This document shows, piece by piece, positions 1 to 6,386 of a DNA stretch of 10,297 nt (positions are counted from its first letter, which is position 1; each line of letters starts with the position of its first letter). The translations under genes were made by a program, and so were the position numbers. Under the pieces are notes generated by a model. The model was not told the origin of the DNA and made no database searches. It saw only the letters and a program-made list of their open reading frames with translations. Source of the stretch: an uncultured Flavobacteriales bacterium (lineage in GTDB: Bacteria > Bacteroidota > Bacteroidia > Flavobacteriales > UBA1820); assembly GCA_938023515.1 (NCBI GenBank), contig CALJDR010000070.1, positions 1-10,297 on the forward strand. The letters are read 5' to 3'.

Positions 1-43
1 ACAAGGAGTATCGTCGGCAGCGTCAGATGTGTATAAGAGACAG
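1..43 (+). other. Nextera sequencing adapter (i5 side), not genomic
   Basis: Positions 11-43 match the Illumina Nextera Read 1 transposase adapter, and its last 19 bases (25-43, AGATGTGTATAAGAGACAG) are the Tn5 mosaic end used in tagmentation. The preceding eight bases (3-10, AAGGAGTA) match the Nextera i5 index sold as S507/N507, and positions 1-2 (AC) fit the end of the P5 primer. The whole block is therefore untrimmed library sequence, and genomic DNA starts at 44. The identification comes from remembered adapter and index sequences, but the match is long and in the right order. It must not be read as a Tn5/IS50 end. Confidence 0.98.
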
Positions 44-166
44 GAAGCTTTCCTGTACGGGATGATGCAGCTCCAGCGCAAAGTGAAGGCCGAACGCTAT
101 TTCGGCAAGAAGGGCGCCGGCGCACAGGAGGAAAAGCCCGCAAACCTGGAAGAAGATAAGGACTGA
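44..166 (+). CDS. nuoB: NADH-quinone oxidoreductase subunit B, C-terminal fragment (5' truncated by contig end)
   Basis: Only the last 40 codons plus TGA remain; a tandem TAG follows at 167-169. The fragment opens EAFLYGMMQLQRKV, which matches the segment directly after the conserved GCPPRPEA motif of NuoB, the peripheral-arm subunit that carries the terminal cluster N2 donating electrons to quinone. The cluster-binding cysteines lie upstream and are lost beyond the contig edge. The remainder is a charged tail (GKKGAGAQEEKPANLEEDKD). The truncation is an assembly edge marked by adapter, not a biological break. The position, 30 bases before nuoCD, is the usual complex I gene order. No start can be assigned. 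Confidence 0.9.
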   Translation, partial: EAFLYGMMQLQRKVKAERYFGKKGAGAQEEKPANLEEDKD

Positions 167-196
167 TAGTCTGTAACGTATTATAAAGTCAAGTTT

Positions 197-1828
197 ATGA
201 GCGCAATACAAGAAAAAATAACAGCCGTAGCCCCCGAGGCAATATACAAGGAAGGCCAACACCCCACGTTTACCGTGCCGGCCGACAAGCTGCGGGAAGT
301 GGCACTTATGCTCAAGGGCGAGGCCGATATGCAGTTCGACTATCTGGTGAGCCTTACCGGGGTGGACGAAGGGCCCGAAACAGGGCTCGGCGTAGTGTAT
401 CACCTCACCTCTTCGGTGCACAACCACTGGGTGGTGCTCAAGGCGTTCACGACCGACCGCGAAAATCCCGTTCTCCCTACGGTGAGCGATATCTGGGGAA
501 CGGCCGAGCTGAACGAACGCGAAGCATACGATTTCCTGGGCATCAAGTTCGCCGGGCATAAGGATATGCGCCGCCTGTACCTCCGCCGGGATTTCGTCGG
601 GTATCCGCTGCGCAAGGATTACGATCCGGCGACCAACAGCGAGCTCAATCTCTGTGTGGAAGACGGGCTGGACGAGACTGTCGGCATCGTCGTGGAACAG
701 GACGGCACGCTCAAAGAAGAGCCCCATACTATTTTCACGAAAGAAGAATACGTGGTCAACATCGGCCCCCAGCACCCGGCTACGCACGGGGTACTCCATT
801 TCCGGGTATCGCTGGACGGAGAGATCATCAACAAGATAGACCTGAACTGCGGATACATACACCGCGGCATCGAAAAACTGAGCGAGACGAAAACGTATCC
901 GCAGACGCTGGCTTTCACCGACCGTCTGGATTACCTTTCGGCGCACATGAACCGCCACGCCCTGTGCAATTGCATCGAGAAGGCGATGGGTATCGAGGTG
1001 TCCGACCGTGTGAAGTACATCCGTACCATTATGGACGAACTTCAGCGTATCGACTCGCACCTTTTGTTCTTTGCGACATTCTGTATGGACTTCGGCGCGC
1101 TGACCCCGTTCTTCTATGGTTTCCGCGACCGCGAGTACATTCTCGATATTTTCGAGGCCACTACCGGCGGGCGCCTGATACAGAATTACAACACGATAGG
1201 CGGCGTACAGGCCGACCTTCACCCTGATTTTGTAAAAGAGGTCAAGAAATTCCTCAAATATCTGCCCACCGTGCTTCCCGATTACCATGCCGTATTTACC
1301 GGCAACATCATCGCCGAACAGCGTATGAAAGGTATCGGTATCCTTCCGCGCGACATGGCAATATCGTACGGCGTGTCCGGCCCTTCGGGCCGTGCTTCCG
1401 GCTGGGCCTGCGACGTGCGCAAGACCGATCCGTACGCGATGTACGACAAGGTGGAATTCAAGCAGATCCTGCGCGACGACTGCGACGTATGGGGCCGTTA
1501 CATCGCCCGTATGGACGAGATCAACGAATCCCTGCATATCATCGAGCAGCTGATCGACAATATTCCGGAAGGCGACATCCAGGTCAAGACCAAACCGGTG
1601 ATTAAACTGCCCGAAGGAGAATACTATTCCCATGTGGAGGCTGCACGCGGAGATTTCGGTGTGTATATCGAATCCCGTGGGGACAAATACCCCTACCGTA
1701 TGAAGTTCCGTGCGACGGGGCTCCCGCAGATATCGGTGATAGACGCGTTGTCCCGCGGACACAAGATTGCCGATCTGATAGCCATCGGGGCTTCGCTGGA
1801 CTACATCGTTCCGGATATCGACCGGTAA
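197..1828 (+). CDS. nuoCD: NADH-quinone oxidoreductase fused subunit C/D
   Basis: This 543-aa protein joins two peripheral-arm subunits of complex I. Residues about 1-150 are the NuoC (30 kDa) domain, with the signature NEREAYDFLGI (106-116) followed by GHKDMRRLYL (120-129). Residues about 150-180 form a linker. Residues about 183-543 are the NuoD (49 kDa) domain: GPQHPATHG at 190-198, DRLDYLSAH at 242-250, and a C-terminus GASLDYIVPDIDR that lacks the Ni-binding cysteines of hydrogenase large subunits, as expected for NuoD. By family knowledge His197 and Tyr246 correspond to the quinone-headgroup ligands of NuoD. The domain forms the quinone cavity with NuoB and NuoH. Fused CD genes occur in several lineages, including enterobacteria and Bacteroidota. 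The ATG at 197 is preceded by the A/T-rich sequence TAAAGTCAAGTTT without a Shine-Dalgarno motif. nuoH follows after 36 bases, with no nuoE, F or G between them. Confidence 0.97.
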   Translation: MSAIQEKITAVAPEAIYKEGQHPTFTVPADKLREVALMLKGEADMQFDYLVSLTGVDEGPETGLGVVYHLTSSVHNHWVVLKAFTTDRENPVLPTVSDIWGTAELNEREAYDFLGIKFAGHKDMRRLYLRRDFVGYPLRKDYDPATNSELNLCVEDGLDETVGIVVEQDGTLKEEPHTIFTKEEYVVNIGPQHPATHGVLHFRVSLDGEIINKIDLNCGYIHRGIEKLSETKTYPQTLAFTDRLDYLSAHMNRHALCNCIEKAMGIEVSDRVKYIRTIMDELQRIDSHLLFFATFCMDFGALTPFFYGFRDREYILDIFEATTGGRLIQNYNTIGGVQADLHPDFVKEVKKFLKYLPTVLPDYHAVFTGNIIAEQRMKGIGILPRDMAISYGVSGPSGRASGWACDVRKTDPYAMYDKVEFKQILRDDCDVWGRYIARMDEINESLHIIEQLIDNIPEGDIQVKTKPVIKLPEGEYYSHVEAARGDFGVYIESRGDKYPYRMKFRATGLPQISVIDALSRGHKIADLIAIGASLDYIVPDIDR

Positions 1829-1864
1829 TACAGAATCAAAGGAAACAAACAAACATAAAGCGAT

Positions 1865-2941
1865 ATGTTCGATTTTTCAATAGTGACTGGCTGGATAGAT
1901 TCCACGCTCCGCTCGGCGATGCCTTCGTGGGCGGCCCTGGCCATTGAATTTATCCTTATCGGTGCGGCCATCCTGGCGTTGTATGCCGTGATCGCCCTGA
2001 TACTGATCTACATGGAGCGCCGCGTGTGCGGTAAGTTCCAGTGCCGTATTGGGCCGAACCGCGTAGGACCTATGGGAACCATCCAGAGTGTGGCCGACAT
2101 GATCAAGATGCTCATCAAGGAGCTCATCTTCATCGACCGTTCCGACCGCTTCCTGTTCATCCTGGCGCCGTTCATCGTCATCCTGGCATCGGTGCTGGCT
2201 TTCGCCTGCCTGCCTTTCGGCCGGGGTCTCCAGGTGCTGGACTTCAACATAGGTATCTTCTTCCTGCTGTCCGTTTCGGCCATCGGGGTGTTGGGTATCC
2301 TGTTGGCGGGCTGGTCTTCCAATAACAAATTCTCCCTGATCGGGGCTATGCGAAGCGGTGCGCAGATGATCAGCTACGAGCTGTCCATCAGTATCTCCGT
2401 GCTGACGATGGTCATGTTCGCCGGCTCGATGCAGCTTTCCACGATCGTTTACGAGCAGGCCGACGGCTGGTTCCTGTTCAAAGGACATATCCCGGCCATT
2501 ATCGCTTTCATCATTTACCTGATCGCCGGTAACGCCGAAACCAACCGCGGGCCGTTCGACTTGCCCGAGGCCGAGAGCGAGCTTACCGCCGGATACCATA
2601 CCGAATATTCCGGTATCCAGTTCGGGTTCTTCTACCTGGCCGAATACCTCAACCTGTTCATCGTAGCCGGAGTGGCCACCACGATCTTCCTGGGAGGCTG
2701 GATGCCGCTGCATATCAGCGGGCTGGACGGGTTCAACGCCGTGATGGACTACATACCGTCGGTGGTATGGTTCTTCGGAAAGACCTTCTTCATGATATTC
2801 GTGCTGATGTGGTTCAAGTGGACGTTCCCGCGCCTGCGTGTCGACCAGATACTGGCCCTCGAGTGGAAATACCTGCTGCCGATAGGTCTTGTCAACCTGA
2901 TGTTGATGACCCTTGTGGTGATATTCGGTTTGCATTTCTAA
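1865..2941 (+). CDS. nuoH: NADH-quinone oxidoreductase subunit H (membrane anchor of the quinone site)
   Basis: The 358-aa multi-spanning membrane protein couples the peripheral arm to the pump arm and lines the quinone entry channel. Family motifs are clear: RIGPNRVGPMG at 61-71, GWSSNNKFSLIGAMRSGAQMI at 149-169, and AETNRGPFDLPEAESE at 224-239 followed by AGYHTEYSG at 242-250. The acidic loop residues (Glu225, Glu235, Glu237, Glu239, Glu247) that belong to the charged path near the quinone chamber are all present. Length is slightly above the usual 320-350 aa, and about eight membrane segments can be read. It lies 36 bases after nuoCD and 22 before nuoI. The leader is A-rich (AAGGAAACAAACAAACATAAAG) and lacks a Shine-Dalgarno motif; no earlier in-frame start is needed. 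Confidence 0.97.
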   Translation: MFDFSIVTGWIDSTLRSAMPSWAALAIEFILIGAAILALYAVIALILIYMERRVCGKFQCRIGPNRVGPMGTIQSVADMIKMLIKELIFIDRSDRFLFILAPFIVILASVLAFACLPFGRGLQVLDFNIGIFFLLSVSAIGVLGILLAGWSSNNKFSLIGAMRSGAQMISYELSISISVLTMVMFAGSMQLSTIVYEQADGWFLFKGHIPAIIAFIIYLIAGNAETNRGPFDLPEAESELTAGYHTEYSGIQFGFFYLAEYLNLFIVAGVATTIFLGGWMPLHISGLDGFNAVMDYIPSVVWFFGKTFFMIFVLMWFKWTFPRLRVDQILALEWKYLLPIGLVNLMLMTLVVIFGLHF

Positions 2942-2963
2942 TATAGATAAAGACAGAGAAGAA

Positions 2964-3593
2964 ATGGGTTTCACTAGCTACATAAAATCTATCTGCAAGG
3001 GAATAGGCTCGCTTTGCACGGGCCTAAAGACCACGATGAAGGTCTTCCTGCAAAAAAATACGACCGACCAATACCCGGAAAACCGGGCTACGCTCCATAT
3101 CGCCAAACGTTTCCGCGGCGAACTCTACATGCCCCTGAAGGAGGACGGCTCCAGCCGTTGCATCGGCTGCGGGATCTGCGAGAACGCCTGCCCCAACGGG
3201 ACGATCACCGTCAAAACCAAGATGGAGATCAATCCGGCTACCGGCAAACCGAAAAAAGTGCTGGACGAATACATATACGACCTGGGAAGTTGCACTTTCT
3301 GCCAGCTTTGCGTGACCAGCTGCCCGTACAGCGCGATCGATTTCCGCAATGAATTCGAAAATGCGGTGTTCAACCGCCAGAAGCTTATCATGCGCCTCGA
3401 CCCCATCCTCGAGCCCAAGCCCCACGAGGCTGAGGTTCCTGCCGCCGATGCCAAACCGGCCGAGCCTGTAAAACAGGAGGCACCTGCCGCTGCGGAAGCT
3501 AAGGCCGAAGCGCCCGCCGCCGAAGCGAAACCGGAAGCCCCGGCCCCCGCCCAGGAGGGAAAAACAGAAGAAAAACAACCGGAAAATAACTGA
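2964..3593 (+). CDS. nuoI: NADH-quinone oxidoreductase subunit I (2x[4Fe-4S] ferredoxin-like) with Ala/Pro/Glu-rich tail
   Basis: A 209-aa ferredoxin-type subunit that passes electrons through clusters N6a and N6b to NuoB. Two complete 4Fe-4S motifs are visible: Cys66-x2-Cys69-x2-Cys72-x3-Cys76-Pro and Cys110-x2-Cys113-x2-Cys116-x3-Cys120-Pro, in the family's crossed-ligand arrangement. The N-terminus (residues 1-30) is the amphipathic, basic helix that lies on the membrane against NuoH. The core ends near residue 150 (MRLDPILEPKP). The last 55-60 residues are a low-complexity Ala/Pro/Glu/Lys run (AEAKAEAPAAEAKPEAPAPA), likely disordered, that E. coli NuoI lacks. The stop TGA (3591-3593) shares its A with the nuoJ ATG, suggesting translational coupling. 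Confidence 0.97.
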   Translation: MGFTSYIKSICKGIGSLCTGLKTTMKVFLQKNTTDQYPENRATLHIAKRFRGELYMPLKEDGSSRCIGCGICENACPNGTITVKTKMEINPATGKPKKVLDEYIYDLGSCTFCQLCVTSCPYSAIDFRNEFENAVFNRQKLIMRLDPILEPKPHEAEVPAADAKPAEPVKQEAPAAAEAKAEAPAAEAKPEAPAPAQEGKTEEKQPENN

Positions 3594-4108
3594 TGACAAT
3601 GGAAATAACACCCGGATTAATCGTATTTGCCGTCCTGGCTCTGATCATAGTCGTGTTCTCCATCCTGACGGTCACATCCCGCCGCATCCTGCGGGCGGTT
3701 ACCTACCTGCTGTTCGTGCTTTTCGCCACGGCAGGCCTGTACTTCCAATTGGACTATCAGTTCCTGGGGGCCGTTCAGCTGACTATTTACGCCGGCGGTA
3801 TTATCGTACTGTACGTATTCTCCATCCTGCTGACCAGCGGAGTGGGCGATAAAACAGCCAAGCCGGAATTGAAAAGGGTCGTCCCCGGACTCCTGGCCGC
3901 CCTCGGCGGACTGGTGATATGCGGCTGGCTGATATTTGCCCAGCAGTTCTCTCCGGCGGAAATATCGAGCGTGGACCCCGACATGAAACTGATCGGCGCC
4001 ACCCTGATGAGTCCGTACAAATACGGATACCTGCTGCCTTTCGAGGTGATAAGCGTCTTCCTTCTGGCCTGCATCATAGGCGGAATATTAATAGCTAGAA
4101 AACGATAG
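3593..4108 (+). CDS. nuoJ: NADH-quinone oxidoreductase subunit J
   Basis: A 171-aa membrane protein with about five transmembrane segments, matching NuoJ in length and order. The diagnostic stretch is FLGAVQLTIYAGGIIVLYVFSILLT (57-81), TM3 of the family with its pi-bulge region around Tyr66. The last segment reads YLLPFEVISVFLLACIIGGILIA (146-168), also typical. NuoJ sits between NuoH and NuoK and is thought to relay conformational or protonation changes from the quinone site into the pump arm. The ATG at 3593 overlaps the nuoI stop (TGATG). A second in-frame ATG at 3599 (Met3) is an equally plausible start and would leave a 5-base gap. nuoK follows after 4 bases. Confidence 0.95.
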   Translation: MTMEITPGLIVFAVLALIIVVFSILTVTSRRILRAVTYLLFVLFATAGLYFQLDYQFLGAVQLTIYAGGIIVLYVFSILLTSGVGDKTAKPELKRVVPGLLAALGGLVICGWLIFAQQFSPAEISSVDPDMKLIGATLMSPYKYGYLLPFEVISVFLLACIIGGILIARKR

Positions 4109-4112
4109 GACA

Positions 4113-4424
4113 ATGGAAATACCAATGGAACTTTACCTGCTCGTAGGCGCCGTGATGTTCTTCGCGGGCGTGTACGGCTTTATCACGCGCCGCAACCTGT
4201 TAGCGATGCTCGTCTCGCTCGAGCTTATCCTCAATGCGGTGAACATAAACTTCGTGGTGTTCAACCGCTATCTGTATCCCGAGGCGCTGGAAGGGTTCTT
4301 CTTCACCATGTTCGTCATCGGTGTGGCAGCCGGGGAAACGGCCGTGGCAATAGCTATCATAATCAACGTCTACCGGAATATTAAGAATATCCAGTCGGAC
4401 GGCATAGACACGATGAAATATTAG
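4113..4424 (+). CDS. nuoK: NADH-quinone oxidoreductase subunit K
   Basis: A 103-aa protein with three transmembrane helices, the normal NuoK size. The two membrane glutamates essential for proton movement in this family are present: Glu37 in LVSLELILNAVN (33-44) and Glu75 in VAAGETAVAIAI (71-82); they correspond to E. coli NuoK Glu36 and Glu72. NuoK is related to MrpC/MnhC and forms the so-called E-channel link between NuoH/J and NuoN. It begins 4 bases after nuoJ and ends 22 before nuoL. An alternative in-frame ATG lies at 4125 (Met5); the upstream one gives the more typical N-terminus for coupling but cannot be proven. The C-terminus carries a short polar extension (KNIQSDGIDTMKY). Confidence 0.96.
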   Translation: MEIPMELYLLVGAVMFFAGVYGFITRRNLLAMLVSLELILNAVNINFVVFNRYLYPEALEGFFFTMFVIGVAAGETAVAIAIIINVYRNIKNIQSDGIDTMKY

Positions 4425-4446
4425 CCCTAAAACAGCGAAATAAAAA

Positions 4447-6354
4447 ATGGAATACTCGATATACGTATTACTGATTCCGATGGCGATGTTCCTGCTGATC
4501 GGACTGCTTCAGGGAAAACTCAAAGGGCGCACCGCCGGCTATATCGGCACTGCGGCTATGGCCGTGACCACGCTGATCGCCTATTGGGTGGCTTTCCAGT
4601 ACTTCTTCGTGGACGGGAAGGCCGACGGGGTCTACCAAAAGGTCACGGAATACAACTGGGTCTGGCTCCAGTTCACCGAACGCCTGCACATAGACCTGGG
4701 CGTACTGCTCGACCCTATCTCGTGCATGATGCTGGTGGTGATCACCACCGTATCGCTGATGGTGCACCTCTATAGCCTGGGGTATATGAAAGGAGAGAAA
4801 GGATTCGCCCGTTACTACGCATTTCTTTCGCTGTTCTCCTTCTCGATGCTCGGGCTGGTGGTAGCGACCAATATCTTCCAGATGTACATATTCTGGGAGC
4901 TGGTGGGCGTATCGTCCTACCTGCTCATCGGATTTTACTATACGAAGCCGGCGGCCATCGCCGCTTCGAAAAAGGCGTTCATCGTTACCCGTTTCGCCGA
5001 CCTGGGATTCCTCATCGGTATTCTGGTGCTTTCGTTCTACGCCCAGTCCTTCAACTTCGTCGACCTGACCGCTCCCGGCGGCACGGCCCTGGCTTCGGCT
5101 GCAGGCGCCGGCTTCCTGGGCATATCGGCGGCCGCATGGGGATTGAGTTTGATCTTTATCGGCGGTGCCGGTAAATCGGCGATGTTCCCGCTGCACATCT
5201 GGCTGCCCGATGCAATGGAAGGTCCGACCCCTGTTTCGGCCCTTATCCACGCGGCGACGATGGTCGTGGCCGGCGTGTTCCTGGTAGCGCGCATGTTCCC
5301 GCTGTATATCGCGGCGGCCCCCGAGGTGCTCACCTATATCGCCTATGTAGGGGCATTTACATCGCTCTTTGCGGCGACTATCGCCTGCTTCCAGACGGAC
5401 ATCAAACGAGTCCTGGCGTTCTCGACCATCTCCCAGATCGGTTTTATGATCGTGGCCCTGGGCGTTTCCGGCATGAACGGGCACGACAGCCTGGGTTACA
5501 CGGCCGGTATGTGGCACCTGTTCACCCACGCTATGTTCAAGGCCCTGCTCTTCCTGGGTGCCGGTTCGGTGATCCATGCCGTACACTCCAATGAAATGCA
5601 AAATATGGGCGGCCTGCGCAAGCATATGCCCATCACCCATATCACGTTCGTGATCGCGTGTCTGGCTATCGCCGGCATCCCTCCTTTCTCCGGTTTCTTC
5701 TCCAAGGACGAGATACTGGTGGCTACCTATATGTTCAGCCCCTGGATGTTCGGCTGGATGTACTTTACGGCCGGTCTTACCGCATTCTATATGTTCCGCC
5801 TGTACTTCCGGATATTCTGGAGCACCCCGACGGACCTTTCCCACCATACTCCCCACGAATCTCCCGCGGTGATGACCATCCCGCTGATATTCCTGGCGTT
5901 GGTGACCTGTGGGGCCGGGTTCATACCTTTCGGCGATTTTGTAACGGCCGACGGGGAAACCCTGCACATCCATACGGATTGGCCCATCGCGCTGGCCAGC
6001 ATCGGCGTAGCTGTGCTGGGGATCGGTATAGCGGCTTTCAAGTTCTTCAAGGAACATGAGAAGCCGGTGCCCGATGTGGCTACCATGGGGGCTTTCGCCC
6101 GGGCAGCCTACCACCGTTTCTATATCGACGAGGTGTATATGTTCATCACCAAGAAGATCATCTTCAACGGGATCTCCAAAGGGATCGCCTGGTTCGACCG
6201 CCATGTGGTGGACGGTTTCATGAACTTTTTGGCTTGGGGTACGAACCGTGTTTCGTACGACATCCGGGGCTTCCAGTCCGGACAGGTACAGCAATACGCG
6301 TACGTATTTGTCCTGGGGGCACTTTTGCTGGCGGTAATAGCCATACTGATATAA
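4447..6354 (+). CDS. nuoL: NADH-quinone oxidoreductase subunit L (distal antiporter-like pump subunit)
   Basis: A 635-aa membrane protein of the Mrp antiporter-like family, the outermost pump of the complex I membrane arm. The ion-path residues are present: Glu151 in FWELVGVSSYLLIGF (149-163), TM7 Lys243 in GGAGKSAMFPLHIWLPDAMEGPTPVS (239-264), Lys320 in QTDIKRVLAFSTISQIG, Lys365 in MWHLFTHAMFKALLFLGAGS, and Lys420 in IPPFSGFFSKDEIL (411-424). The C-terminal part (about 540-635) carries the long lateral helix region typical of NuoL (YHRFYIDEVYMFITKK) and the final anchor helix (AYVFVLGALLLAVIAILI). Length fits the family (about 610-650). The start at 4447 follows CTAAAACAGCGAAATAAAAA, an A-rich leader without a Shine-Dalgarno motif. 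nuoM follows after 32 bases. Confidence 0.97.
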   Translation: MEYSIYVLLIPMAMFLLIGLLQGKLKGRTAGYIGTAAMAVTTLIAYWVAFQYFFVDGKADGVYQKVTEYNWVWLQFTERLHIDLGVLLDPISCMMLVVITTVSLMVHLYSLGYMKGEKGFARYYAFLSLFSFSMLGLVVATNIFQMYIFWELVGVSSYLLIGFYYTKPAAIAASKKAFIVTRFADLGFLIGILVLSFYAQSFNFVDLTAPGGTALASAAGAGFLGISAAAWGLSLIFIGGAGKSAMFPLHIWLPDAMEGPTPVSALIHAATMVVAGVFLVARMFPLYIAAAPEVLTYIAYVGAFTSLFAATIACFQTDIKRVLAFSTISQIGFMIVALGVSGMNGHDSLGYTAGMWHLFTHAMFKALLFLGAGSVIHAVHSNEMQNMGGLRKHMPITHITFVIACLAIAGIPPFSGFFSKDEILVATYMFSPWMFGWMYFTAGLTAFYMFRLYFRIFWSTPTDLSHHTPHESPAVMTIPLIFLALVTCGAGFIPFGDFVTADGETLHIHTDWPIALASIGVAVLGIGIAAFKFFKEHEKPVPDVATMGAFARAAYHRFYIDEVYMFITKKIIFNGISKGIAWFDRHVVDGFMNFLAWGTNRVSYDIRGFQSGQVQQYAYVFVLGALLLAVIAILI

Positions 6355-6386
6355 CGGAATAAAGAATCGGATAAAAAATACATATT

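Noticed and set aside
44..166. nuoB as a pseudogene because it lacks its start and cysteines.
   Set aside because: The truncation coincides exactly with the adapter junction, so the missing part is off the contig rather than deleted.
23..1852. A 609-codon open frame on the minus strand across nuoCD, with similar long antisense frames over nuoH (1877-2974), nuoL (4468-6294), nuoL/nuoM (6120-7463) and nuoM/nuoN (7512-8771).
   Set aside because: All lie antisense to genes with clear family motifs, lack recognisable domains, and are rich in His/Arg/Gln/Gly as expected from mirrored GC-rich codons. Their openness is a composition effect; the first also runs into adapter.
3437..3590. The repeated GAAGC/CCGCC-rich DNA in nuoI as a CRISPR array or tandem-repeat element.
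   Set aside because: The repeats are short, imperfect, in frame, and simply encode the Ala/Pro/Glu-rich tail; there are no uniform repeats with unique spacers.
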